From an uncultured bacterium (GTDB taxonomy: Bacteria; Armatimonadota; UBA5829; DSUL01), in contig CALCJH010000198.1 in the NCBI GenBank assembly GCA_937967775.1, forward strand, positions 1-20,659: a stretch of 20,659 nucleotides of DNA. Direction: 5' to 3'. This document shows positions 13,592 through 20,659 of this stretch, piece by piece. The translations under genes and the position numbers were made by a program. The notes beneath the pieces were generated by a model. It was not told the origin of the DNA. It ran no database searches and saw only the letters and a program-made list of their open reading frames with translations. How positions within the stretch are numbered: position 1 is the stretch's first letter; every line of letters begins with the position of its first letter.

Positions 13592-15736
13592 TCAGAGTTT
13601 TTTCAGTCGGGTTCGGGATTCCAGCAGGACCGGCAGAATCCACAGGGACGAGGCGGCCGCAGCAAGCACCCCTGAGTCATTGAACACCAGCAGAGCGCCC
13701 GCCGTCGCCCAGACCGCTGCGGGCGCGCGGCGTCTGCACTTCCAGCTGACGAAGGCCGCTCCTCCCGCCGACGCCGCCAACAACAGCGACCACGGACTCC
13801 GTTGCAGGAGCATAAGGTTCAGGGATGTCTTGCGCAGGATTATGTCCAGGGCCGCTCCTGCTCCATCCCGACGTATTCCGGCCACGGCTCTTCCGAAATG
13901 GGACTGCCGACTCTCCGGGCGGAAGGAGTCCGCAATGCCAAGCCCGGCCACAACCACCACACCTGCGGCCGCGGCAAGCACCGCAGCGGGCCACCGGCGA
14001 CGCGGCAGGCCGGCAGCCAGAACCGCCACCGCTCCTGCCAGGCATCCCAGCATGACACCCGCATTGGCTCCCAGAAGCGGGTGCCCCGCGAAGACCGCAG
14101 CGGCAAGCATCACTGCACCGCCGGCGACGCCTCCGAGGGCTCCCCGCACGGCCAGCGCACCCGCCAGAACGGCCATCGCTCCGGCGAACAGGCCGCCGTA
14201 CTCATTTCCCAGGCCGTAATACCGTGCCCCACCCTGTATCTCGTAGCTTGCGGGCGCGCCTGCAAGCCATCCCAGCAGGCAGAAAGTCGCTACCCCTCCG
14301 GCCGACACCAGAGCCAGCGCCGGTGTGATCCGCAGGCTCGCCAGCCGGAACCTTATGACTGCGAAAGCAAGCGCCGCGCCGATGGCGAGAAGCGCCGGCC
14401 CCCCCGGGGCAGGAGGCCTGAGAACGCCGGCGGCGAGGAGGCCGGTAAGAGCCGCCGGCGGAGCCAGCGATAAAGCCGATGGCAAGAGCCCCCTGCCTCC
14501 TGTGGCGCAGGCCAGAGCGGCTGACACCGCCAGCGCGAGCGATGATGAATACACAAATCCCCGGACGGCTCCGCGCGTCTTTGATTGATAGTCGGCCTCG
14601 TCCCGGATTGCGGTCACCTCCCAAAGTGGGGAAGCCGAAGGCGCCACCTCCATCGGTTGCCCGCTGCCGATGTGGGCCGGGGCGCCCAGCCAGTGGAGGA
14701 TCGCCGTCGCCAGGTCCGTGTTGGCTACCACTCCGGCCCTTCTGGTGGATCCGGATGTCAGAAGTCCCGGCCCTTCTCCCTGCCGGAAGCTCAGCAACGG
14801 AGCAAGCGAGGACGCGCCGGGTCCCTCCTCATCGAATACCTGTCCCGGCGACGCCACCACCAGCCGCCATCCGGCGGGAAGCAAGCTGAGACAGCCGGAG
14901 ACGATGGAATCCACGCTCTCCATCACCCGCTTCCGCATCCCGGGACGCGCGGTGGGGAGGGTCTCAGCATCGTAGCGGGCGTAGCGGAAGGCGTCTCCCG
15001 TCTCCACCACGATGAAGCGATTCTGTCCCAGGCTTTCCTTCACCCTGCGCAGCAGCGCCTCCCGGTCCGTGCGAAGTCCGAACGGAAACGCCGGGTCGCG
15101 CCGTGTCATCTCTCCGCCCACGATCCCGGAGCGCGCCCGCCCGGTCGTGTCCAGCACAAACAGAGCCGCCGGGCGAAGAGGCGCATCCGGCAGGTCCGCA
15201 TTGCCCAGGACAGTCGCAGCGATGCCCCGTGCCGCCAGATGGCCGCCCAGGGCTCCGGGCTTCAGCGGATACGGAGCCGCTTTCGCCCGCCGCAGCTCCG
15301 CCTGGTAGTTGGGAGCAAATAGCCGGAAACCGTTCCCGGACTGACCGTGCCGGAACTCCCACGCCTGACGTACTGTCCGGCCTCCGTAGAGCTCGGAATC
15401 CTGCAGGATCAGCGCGCTACCGCCCCCGGCCGCCGCACGCGCGCCGGTGGCCAGGGTGAAATAGCCGGAGATGAGCGGGTCGAAATCCGCGGGGACAAAG
15501 GGCGCGTCCAAAGGCCGGCCGACCCGGCTGCTCATTAATGCGGAACATCCTTCTTCCGCGATCCGCCGCAGGCCCGGCATCACCATCACATCGTCCAGAG
15601 TGAGCGAGGGGATAAGGATGAGCAGCACCCCGGCATCCGCCGGCGGAGCAGATACGCCTCTGCGTCCGGCAGTGGCGGGGGAAAATACCGTCAGGATGCT
15701 CAGCGCCCCGAGCAGAATCAGAACCGCGCCGCGCAA
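13592..15736 (-). CDS. Large membrane protein with degenerate alkaline-phosphatase-like ectodomain
   Basis: This 714-residue protein has an N-terminal signal or anchor (1-23) and an extracytoplasmic domain of about 360 residues (35-385). A polytopic C-terminal half follows, with about nine to eleven hydrophobic helices between 392 and 703. The ectodomain has the shape of the alkaline phosphatase superfamily: GVLLILIPSLTLDDV...MPGLRRIAEEGCSALMSSR (36-71), a central FIVVETGDAFRYARY (241-255) and GVVANTDLATAILHWLGAP (335-353), like the usual HxDxxPTLLxxxG end. The nucleophile/metal motif usually reading DG is PS here, so catalysis is doubtful. Conserved-looking membrane motifs are YYGLGNEYGG (506-515), GANAG (556-560) and FNDSGV (685-690). 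The function is unknown; a transferase or flippase-like envelope role is possible. The TTG start has an ideal AAGGAGG 6 nt upstream, and the gene overlaps the glycosyltransferase gene by 19 bp. Confidence 0.8.
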   Translation of the reverse strand: MRGAVLILLGALSILTVFSPATAGRRGVSAPPADAGVLLILIPSLTLDDVMVMPGLRRIAEEGCSALMSSRVGRPLDAPFVPADFDPLISGYFTLATGARAAAGGGSALILQDSELYGGRTVRQAWEFRHGQSGNGFRLFAPNYQAELRRAKAAPYPLKPGALGGHLAARGIAATVLGNADLPDAPLRPAALFVLDTTGRARSGIVGGEMTRRDPAFPFGLRTDREALLRRVKESLGQNRFIVVETGDAFRYARYDAETLPTARPGMRKRVMESVDSIVSGCLSLLPAGWRLVVASPGQVFDEEGPGASSLAPLLSFRQGEGPGLLTSGSTRRAGVVANTDLATAILHWLGAPAHIGSGQPMEVAPSASPLWEVTAIRDEADYQSKTRGAVRGFVYSSSLALAVSAALACATGGRGLLPSALSLAPPAALTGLLAAGVLRPPAPGGPALLAIGAALAFAVIRFRLASLRITPALALVSAGGVATFCLLGWLAGAPASYEIQGGARYYGLGNEYGGLFAGAMAVLAGALAVRGALGGVAGGAVMLAAAVFAGHPLLGANAGVMLGCLAGAVAVLAAGLPRRRWPAAVLAAAAGVVVVAGLGIADSFRPESRQSHFGRAVAGIRRDGAGAALDIILRKTSLNLMLLQRSPWSLLLAASAGGAAFVSWKCRRRAPAAVWATAGALLVFNDSGVLAAAASSLWILPVLLESRTRLKKL

Positions 15737-16866
15737 GCTCCGCCTCCTTCCGCCCGGGACAGCAGGGTCTCATAGAGGATCTCAAGCCTGCGCGCCATCT
15801 GCTGGCCCGAATGTTCCGTGCGGACGCGCTCCCGCGCCGCGTTCCCCAACCTTTCCGCCTCTTCAGGGTGGCGGAGCAGCGAAACGGCCGCCTCCGCCAG
15901 AGCGGCCGGGTTCCCCGCCGGGACGATTCTGCCTGTCACGCCGTCGTGCACCGGCCAGCGCGCGTCGCCGCTGTCCACACAGACCGGGGAAACCCCCAGA
16001 GCCATCGCTTCCAGCAGCGTGCGCGAAAGGTCCGGGCAGGGAGCAGGCGCGACAATAACGGAAGCCGCCCCAAGAAGGGCGCACAGATCCTCAACAGCCC
16101 CGGTGCAGGTTGCTCCCATCTGCGTAAGCGTGCACTGCAGACGCCGGGTCGAGGCATCCGGGGGAGCTTCTCCGGCCACGACAAGCTGCGCCTCCGGCGC
16201 CAGCCGGAGGATCTCTGCGGCCGCCCTGGTCACCGGCCGGAACTGGCTGCCCGGACAGAGGCGCGCAGGGAAAAGCACCACCGGGCGAGCCGGATCCAGT
16301 CCGGCGCTACGCAACGCCCGCAGTTTGTCCGCTTCGGAGACACGCGCTGCGTCAACCCCCTCTGGAATGAGGGAGACCTGCGACCGGTCCAATCCTGCCT
16401 TTAGCAGATCCTGACGGATGCGCTCCGACGGCGCGACCACGTGGTCCATGGCCCTGAGCGCCAGGGTCAGCATAGAGCGGGCAGCCGGATTCACGGGGCG
16501 AGGCAAGGGCCGGTGCAGGGTGGCAAGGCGGGCCCGTGCTCCTCCGCCGGCCAGCGCTGCCGCAAGCGTGGCGCGTACTCCGTGAGCGTGAATGATATGG
16601 AACTTCTCTTTTCTGATGAGCGCGGATAGCAGGATGCCCGAGTAGATCAGACCGAAGGGGACCGCCGGATCGGTCATCTCCAGCCCCCGGAAACCGGCGC
16701 GGTCTTCCAGTCCGCCATAGAGAGCATCCCGCATTGCAGCCGGGGCCGCCAGGGTCACGCGGAGTCGAGAGAGGTCGTGGTGTTCCAGAAGCGTGCGGAC
16801 GTGCGTGCGCATTCCGCCTGCCGAAGGACGCAGCAGGTGAAGCACGTGGATGGCTTCTTCCTTCAT
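15718..16866 (-). CDS. Family 4 glycosyltransferase (GT-B fold)
   Basis: This 382-residue protein has an N-terminal acceptor domain with LLRPSAGGMRTHV (10-22) and FHIIHAHGVRATLAAALA. The linker VVAPSERIRQDLLKAGL...VSLIPEGVDAARV is typical of GT4. The C-terminal nucleotide-sugar domain contains RPVVLFPARL, LVVAGE and CPDLSRTLLEAMALG, where the EX7E motif reads D...E. It transfers a sugar in an exported glycan or lipid pathway; the donor is unknown. The ATG at 16866 was chosen because the recognisable fold begins there (EAIHVLHLLRP). The frame is open to 17106, but the extra 80 residues are unlike the family and cross the lpt promoter region. Its 3' end overlaps the membrane protein gene, so the two form one transcription unit. 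Confidence 0.87.
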   Translation of the reverse strand: MKEEAIHVLHLLRPSAGGMRTHVRTLLEHHDLSRLRVTLAAPAAMRDALYGGLEDRAGFRGLEMTDPAVPFGLIYSGILLSALIRKEKFHIIHAHGVRATLAAALAGGGARARLATLHRPLPRPVNPAARSMLTLALRAMDHVVAPSERIRQDLLKAGLDRSQVSLIPEGVDAARVSEADKLRALRSAGLDPARPVVLFPARLCPGSQFRPVTRAAAEILRLAPEAQLVVAGEAPPDASTRRLQCTLTQMGATCTGAVEDLCALLGAASVIVAPAPCPDLSRTLLEAMALGVSPVCVDSGDARWPVHDGVTGRIVPAGNPAALAEAAVSLLRHPEEAERLGNAARERVRTEHSGQQMARRLEILYETLLSRAEGGGACAARF

Positions 16867-16984
16867 CGGGTGCGTCTGCACTGACGGTAGCTGTCCCGGA
16901 TCTCCTCGGTGCCGCTGAATGAGCGGCCGGGATATTGTACAGAATAGATAGCGCCGGCCGCGAGGAGTAATACGGACGGCCTGA

Positions 16985-17013
16985 GTGACTTGCAAAGCGT
17001 CGGGGGCTATAAT
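16985..17013 (+). promoter_or_regulatory. Sigma-70 promoter of the lpt operon
   Basis: GTGACT (16985-16990, 4 of 6 matches) and a perfect TATAAT (17008-17013) are separated by 17 bp. The predicted start near 17020 leaves a leader of about 137 nt. Going the other way, a minus-strand TACAAT (16939-16934) is a weaker candidate -10 for the glycosyltransferase pair. Confidence 0.65.
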
Positions 17014-17111
17014 GACCGCGTCCGTCCCGGGCGTCAGCGGCTCTCGCGTCACCGGGAAACGCCTCCGCAACCGGCGGGAGTCTGAATACACGGAAAGAGG
17101 TTGCATCGGGA

Positions 17112-17143
17112 GGCGGCCCGGGGAAGCCCCCGCAGCGGCCGCC
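17112..17143 (+). promoter_or_regulatory. Leader hairpin just before lptC
   Basis: GGCGGCC (17112-17118) pairs with GGCCGCC (17137-17143). An inner GGGG/CCCC stem (17120-17123 with 17127-17130) closes an AAG loop. It ends 13 nt before the lptC ATG, covering the region where an SD would be expected, and has no U-tract. It may limit translation or stabilise the mRNA. Confidence 0.4.
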
Positions 17144-17156
17144 GGTCTGTCCGCTG

Positions 17157-17741
17157 ATGCCTGTCCTGAGTCGCGCTGTCACTTTGCTCTGCGCAGTTAT
17201 CCTCGTGGCCGCCAGTGGCGGTTGCGGCAAACGGCGCGCCGCCCAGGAGCCGTCCCCTCCAGCCAAGGAGCGCCCGGCGCTGGGAGTCACCATCAAGCGG
17301 TCCGAGACGGTTCAGGAGGACGAGCGCGGCAGGCCGATGTGGCGCATCCTGGCCGAGCAGACGGAGCTGGATCAGGCCGCAGCGCGCGCCACGGTCCGCA
17401 AGGGGGAGGTAGAGGTCTTCGGAGAGAAAGGACGCCGGTTGATACTTTCGTTCGGGGGACTGACGGCCAATGCAGAGTCGCGGCGGCTGTACGCCTGGGG
17501 AGGAGTGACCGCGAAAAGCGACGAAGCCGGCGCCTGGTTCCGGGCCGACACAGTGACGGTGGATCTCAAGACCGACCGGGTCGTCGCCGCCGGGAATGTG
17601 CAGGGCTCGAACCCGGTGGGCTCCTTTCAGGCGGACAGGCTGGAGACAGATATGAACCTGGACCGCATCCGGCTTAGCGGAAGCGATAAGGTGACCGCGG
17701 TCATCGGTCTGCCGGAGAAGCTGCAGGAGAACAAGCGATGA
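17157..17741 (+). CDS. lptC: LptC-like LPS export protein, probable lipoprotein
   Basis: LptC passes lipopolysaccharide from the LptBFG transporter to the LptA bridge. The 194-residue protein starts with a hydrophobic signal and an ASGGC lipobox-like site (C23). It is therefore probably a lipoprotein rather than the single-helix-anchored form of E. coli. The rest (about 40-185) is the beta-jellyroll LptC/OstA repeat pattern: PMWRILAEQTELDQAAARATVRKGEVEVF, GGLTANAESRRLYAWGGVTAKS and GSFQADRLETDMNLDRIRLSG. The ATG overlaps nothing upstream. The 3' end overlaps lptA by 4 bp (ATGA). The identification rests on the fold pattern plus strict linkage to lptA, lptB and lptF, since LptC sequences diverge quickly. 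Confidence 0.8.
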   Translation: MPVLSRAVTLLCAVILVAASGGCGKRRAAQEPSPPAKERPALGVTIKRSETVQEDERGRPMWRILAEQTELDQAAARATVRKGEVEVFGEKGRRLILSFGGLTANAESRRLYAWGGVTAKSDEAGAWFRADTVTVDLKTDRVVAAGNVQGSNPVGSFQADRLETDMNLDRIRLSGSDKVTAVIGLPEKLQENKR

Positions 17742-18325
17742 GACGAGCGAAATGCGCCTGGAGCGCGGGAAGCATCCTGGCCCTGATCTGCGTCTGCGCC
17801 GTGGCGGCGGGGACAGTGGCTGCTCCGGACTCCGGCAAAACCGCCCGGACGGTGGGCACGGTCCGCGTGACGGCAAAGACGATGGATATCTCCGACCGCC
17901 AGTGGGTGCTCTCCGGCGGACGTCCCACCGCCCAGACCTCAGATGGGGTCCTCTTTGTGGAGGCGGATCGGATTGTGGTGTATCTGGATCGTCAGGCGAA
18001 AGACCGCGCCGGGTTCGTCTCGAAAGTCAGTGCAACCGGCAACGTGAATGTCCGCTCCACCACGCCGGACGGACAACCCGTCCGGGTCACGGCCCGCACC
18101 GCTACTTACAACGGTCAGGACTCAACTGTGACCTTCGAAGGGGATGTAGTGGTGATGCTGGCCAGCCCCGATCTGGAGGAGCCTGGAGTCATGCGAGCTG
18201 GCCGGGTGACCTACTATATGAATGCCGGGCCGGACGACACGCGCTTCCGCGTGGAAGGGGACCCGGCGGAGGTGCGGGCGACCCCTAAGGCGCGGCCGGC
18301 GGAGGGTAAGGGACAGGGGAAGTGA
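17738..18325 (+). CDS. lptA: LptA/OstA-like periplasmic LPS-transport protein
   Basis: This 195-residue protein has a cleavable signal peptide (about 1-29, ending CAVAAGTVAAPD), placing it in the periplasm. The OstA-like beta-jellyroll body (about 40-175) shows the recurring pattern of VRVTAKTMDISDRQWVLSGG, VLFVEADRIVVYLD, VSATGNVNVRSTTPDGQPVRVTARTATYNGQDSTVTFEGDV and MRAGRVTYYMN. LptA oligomerises to carry LPS across the periplasm. The length is close to the family norm. The start overlaps the lptC stop and the stop lies 4 nt before the lptB GTG, so the four lpt genes form one tight operon. Confidence 0.85.
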   Translation: MRRAKCAWSAGSILALICVCAVAAGTVAAPDSGKTARTVGTVRVTAKTMDISDRQWVLSGGRPTAQTSDGVLFVEADRIVVYLDRQAKDRAGFVSKVSATGNVNVRSTTPDGQPVRVTARTATYNGQDSTVTFEGDVVVMLASPDLEEPGVMRAGRVTYYMNAGPDDTRFRVEGDPAEVRATPKARPAEGKGQGK

Positions 18326-18329
18326 CCCT

Positions 18330-19049
18330 GTGAGCATCGTCTGCCAGGAGCTGGTCAAAAGCTACCACGGGCGCCGGGTGGTCAACAGCCTCAGCTTCTC
18401 CGCCGAGCGCGGCGAGGTGGTGGGAATGCTCGGGCCGAATGGCGCGGGCAAGACAACTACCTTTTATATGATTCTGGGCCTGGTGCGGCCGGAGGCCGGC
18501 AAGGTGCTCCTGGATGGATACGACATCACCTCCCAGCCCATCTTCCGCCGTAGCCGCCTGGGCATCGGGTATCTTCCACAGGAAGCCTCCATCTTCCGCA
18601 AACTGACCGTCTTCCAGAATGTGATGCTCTATCTGGAAAGCCGCGGCGTCCCTGCCAGCCAGAGAAGCGACGAGGCGATGCGGCTGCTGGAGGATTTCGG
18701 TGTGGCTGACCGCGCGAATGTGCGCGGCTCCGCGTTGTCCGGCGGCGAGCGCAGGCGGGTGGAGATCGCCCGGGCGCTGGCCGCCAATCCCGGATTTCTG
18801 CTGCTGGACGAGCCGTTCACCGGCGTGGACCCCATCGCTATCAGCGAGATTCAGCAGATGATCCGGAATCTGGCGTCGCGCGGCATCGGGGTGGTCATCT
18901 CGGACCATAACGTTCGGGAGACTCTGAGCATCACGGACCGTTCATACATCGTAGCGGAGGGACGGGTGGTCTGCTCTGGGACGGAGGAGACCATCCTGAA
19001 TGACCCGCTGGCCCGGAAGTACTACTTGGGTGAGAACTTTACGCTGTAA
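18330..19049 (+). CDS. lptB: LptB, LPS-transport ABC ATPase
   Basis: This 239-residue ATPase is the cytosolic motor of LPS extraction. All ABC motifs are intact: Walker A GPNGAGKT (35-42), Q84 in YLPQE, signature LSGGE (136-140), Walker B LLLDEP (157-162, D160/E161) and the switch H193 in SDHN. The LptB-specific stretch ERRRVEIARALAANPGFLLLDEPFTGVDPIAI is present, as is the C-terminal ARKYYLGENF. The GTG at 18330 was chosen because SIVCQELVKSYHGRRVV is the standard N-terminus and AGGGGAAG lies just upstream. The frame opens earlier at 18222, but that part is antisense-like arginine-rich sequence inside lptA. Confidence 0.97.
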   Translation: MSIVCQELVKSYHGRRVVNSLSFSAERGEVVGMLGPNGAGKTTTFYMILGLVRPEAGKVLLDGYDITSQPIFRRSRLGIGYLPQEASIFRKLTVFQNVMLYLESRGVPASQRSDEAMRLLEDFGVADRANVRGSALSGGERRRVEIARALAANPGFLLLDEPFTGVDPIAISEIQQMIRNLASRGIGVVISDHNVRETLSITDRSYIVAEGRVVCSGTEETILNDPLARKYYLGENFTL

Positions 19050-19060
19050 AAGGGGCAGGG

Positions 19061-20155
19061 ATGCGAACGGTTGATCGCCTGATGTTACGAGAGCTTATCC
19101 CTCCCCTGCTGTTCGGGGTGGCGGCCTTTACCAGCCTGTTCTTCGCGGGAGGCTACCTCTCCAGGCTAACGAACCTGCTGGTGCAGGGCGTTCCGTTTCC
19201 CGTGGTTGCAGAGCTTTTCTTCCTGTATCTGCCCTCGGTCATCGTCCTGACGCTGCCGATGAGTGTGCTTCTGGCGGTGCTGCTGGCGTTCTCGCGGATG
19301 TCTTCGGACAGTGAGATGGTGGCTCTGTGGGCGGGAGGGGTAAGCCTGTGGCGGATCATGCGCCCGGTGGTGGCGGTGGCCGTGGTAGTGACACTGCTCA
19401 GCTATCTCCTGAGTGAGGGGCTGGCTCCCCAGACACAGCGGCGCTCCACCGAGCTCCGCGAACGGGCGCTGGGGGAGATCACTCCTCTCCAGAAGGCGTT
19501 CATCATCTCCGATGTGGAGGGAGGACGCTACAATTCGGTAGTTTTTGTGAACGGTGGGATGGATCCGAAGACGCGTGAACTTCGGAACGTGACCATCTTC
19601 ACCGACTTCACCGAGCAGGGCCCGCAGATCTATTTCTTCGCGGAACGCGCGCGCTGGGAAAGGGGGACCGAATGGCGGCTTTACAATGGCGCGATGCGCA
19701 CGCTGGACCCGGCTGGGGGGGCCACGGTCAACACGTTCCGGGAGTGGAGTACCCGTGCGGTGAACATCGACCGCACCCCGGAGGAGGTGGTTGAGGAGCA
19801 ACGCGACCCGGACGAGTTGAACTTCGCGCAACTGGCGCAGCGCATACAGCGGGTGAAGCGCACCGGTGGAGACACGCTCAAACTGGAGGTGGAGCTATAC
19901 AACAAGCTTGCCGTTCCGCTGGCCAGTCTGGTGTTCGCGCTGATCGCGGCTCCGCTGGGATTGCGGCCGCACCGCGGAGGGGCGGCGGTGGGGTTCGGCC
20001 TGAGCATCGGCCTCATCTTCGCATACTGGATGGTCTGGCAGTATTCCAGCGCGCTAGCCAAGGCCGGTCAGATCAGCCCGATCGCGGGGAGCTTTATGGC
20101 GGATGTGATCTTCCTCACGGTGGGATTGCTGCTGCTGGCACGAGCGTCACGCTGA
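19061..20155 (+). CDS. lptF: LptF/LptG (YjgP/YjgQ) family LPS permease
   Basis: This 364-residue permease pairs with LptB to extract LPS from the inner membrane. Its architecture is that of the family: three or four N-terminal helices (about 13-33, 47-78 and 98-119), a periplasmic jellyroll (about 120-275) and three C-terminal helices (283-302, 306-328 and 340-361). Conserved-looking parts are LPMSVLLAVLLAFSRMSSDSEMVALWAGG (65-93) and LYNKLAVPLASLVFALIAAPLGLR (279-302). The ATG is 11 bp after lptB and follows AGGGGCAGGG. Only one such permease is present. The next gene is not a second permease, so the partner LptG is elsewhere or this protein forms a homodimer. The F or G assignment is by convention. 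Confidence 0.93.
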   Translation: MRTVDRLMLRELIPPLLFGVAAFTSLFFAGGYLSRLTNLLVQGVPFPVVAELFFLYLPSVIVLTLPMSVLLAVLLAFSRMSSDSEMVALWAGGVSLWRIMRPVVAVAVVVTLLSYLLSEGLAPQTQRRSTELRERALGEITPLQKAFIISDVEGGRYNSVVFVNGGMDPKTRELRNVTIFTDFTEQGPQIYFFAERARWERGTEWRLYNGAMRTLDPAGGATVNTFREWSTRAVNIDRTPEEVVEEQRDPDELNFAQLAQRIQRVKRTGGDTLKLEVELYNKLAVPLASLVFALIAAPLGLRPHRGGAAVGFGLSIGLIFAYWMVWQYSSALAKAGQISPIAGSFMADVIFLTVGLLLLARASR

Positions 20156-20179
20156 GCAGCTTCTGTATATAAGGAAAGT

Positions 20180-20659
20180 ATGGGCTACACGGTCATCCTG
20201 CTGGCGGCGTTGATCGGAGGGGCTGGGCTTATCGCTTACGTGGGCGATCTGCTGGGCCGCCGGATGGGCAAGGCGCGCCTGTCGCTGCTGGGCCTGCGGC
20301 CGCGGCACACCGCCATCGTGGTGACCTCCATCACCGGAATGCTCATCGCCGTTTTGACCCTGGGGCTGCTCCTTGCCGTGAACCGGGAATATACCCGCGT
20401 GGTGCTGGAGGGCCCGCAGGTGCTGGCGGAGAACCGCCGCCTGAAGGGCGAGACCCGGGAACTGGAGGAGCGCCGCAGGAACGCGGTGGAAACGGCGGAG
20501 AAGGCCATGGCCTCCGCAAGAGAGGCCGAAAGCTCGCTTGAGAAAGCCCGTCAGAGTCTGAAGAAGGCCACGGAAGACCTGCTGAAGGCCCGCAAGACGG
20601 AAGCGGAACTGGACCGAAAGATCCGCGAGCAACAGGGGCGGCTGAAGGATTATGAGAAA
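20180..20659 (+). CDS. DUF3084-like membrane-anchored coiled-coil protein (3' truncated by window)
   Basis: The frame opens with ATG at 20180, preceded by AAGGAAAG, and runs off the window after 160 codons with no stop. Residues 4-20 (TVILLAALIGGAGLIAY) and about 48-70 (IVVTSITGMLIAVLTLGLLLAVN) are two membrane helices. Between them is the cytosolic loop GDLLGRRMGKARLSLLGLRPRHTA, which resembles the start of DUF3084 proteins. From residue 72 the sequence is a long charged Glu/Lys/Arg coiled coil. It lies 24 bp after lptF and is probably in the same operon. That suggests, without proof, an envelope-scaffold or lipid-transport-related role. DUF3084 proteins are otherwise uncharacterised. Confidence 0.8.
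   Translation, partial: MGYTVILLAALIGGAGLIAYVGDLLGRRMGKARLSLLGLRPRHTAIVVTSITGMLIAVLTLGLLLAVNREYTRVVLEGPQVLAENRRLKGETRELEERRRNAVETAEKAMASAREAESSLEKARQSLKKATEDLLKARKTEAELDRKIREQQGRLKDYEK

Noticed and set aside
13586..13607. Two A-runs (GAAAAAA on the minus strand) at the end of the membrane-protein gene as a frameshift site
   Set aside because: The frame reads normally to a TGA with a plausible basic C-terminus, and no downstream frame is available.
16867..17106. N-terminal extension of the GT4 glycosyltransferase
   Set aside because: The extra 80 residues match nothing in the family and cross the divergent promoter region; the fold starts at the ATG at 16866.

Overview
This is a GC-rich stretch of an ordinary bacterial chromosome. 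The organism is diderm: an lptC-lptA-lptB-lptF cluster for lipopolysaccharide transport sits at the right end. It also has an amidase/GerMN/murI/rph/rdgB block of a kind often seen in Terrabacteria, and a DUF3084-type protein. Together these suggest Armatimonadota or a neighbouring lineage. That placement is an inference from gene content; no marker gene in the window settles it. Non-ATG starts are common: GTG or TTG for about eight of the genes, several backed by strong Shine-Dalgarno (SD) sequences.

Left part (1-5419): the 3' end of a phosphatidylserine decarboxylase overlaps a small membrane-anchored protein of unknown function, which overlaps a family-2 glycosyltransferase. A PolX/PHP protein follows; its PHP site is intact but its polymerase site has lost the catalytic aspartates. 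Facing it on the minus strand is hemB. Divergent from hemB is ruvA, and a DoxX-like membrane protein converges on ruvA with an 11-bp overlap.

Middle (5420-11993): a 427-bp non-coding stretch carries three copies of a short dispersed repeat. A secreted glycoside-hydrolase-like protein lies on the minus strand, with an operator-like dyad just upstream of its TTG start. Divergent from it is a tightly packed plus-strand operon: a cell-wall amidase with AMIN-like domains, a GerMN lipoprotein, glutamate racemase, RNase PH and an XTP/dITP pyrophosphatase. A probable promoter and three successive hairpins precede the amidase.

Right part (11994-20659): two REP-like palindromes and a strong terminator separate rdgB from a sigma-70-family gene on the minus strand. 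The sigma gene has a long structured leader containing a promoter-like sequence inside a nested dyad. Upstream of it on the same strand are a large membrane protein with a degenerate alkaline-phosphatase-like ectodomain and a family-4 glycosyltransferase. A good sigma-70 promoter then drives the plus-strand lpt operon, which runs into a coiled-coil DUF3084-like protein cut by the window edge.

I see no tRNA, rRNA, CRISPR array, insertion sequence, phage gene or recognisable defence system. The most unusual items are the apparently dead polymerase domain of PolX, the divergent sigma factor with its leader, the pseudo-phosphatase membrane protein and the structured leader of the amidase operon.
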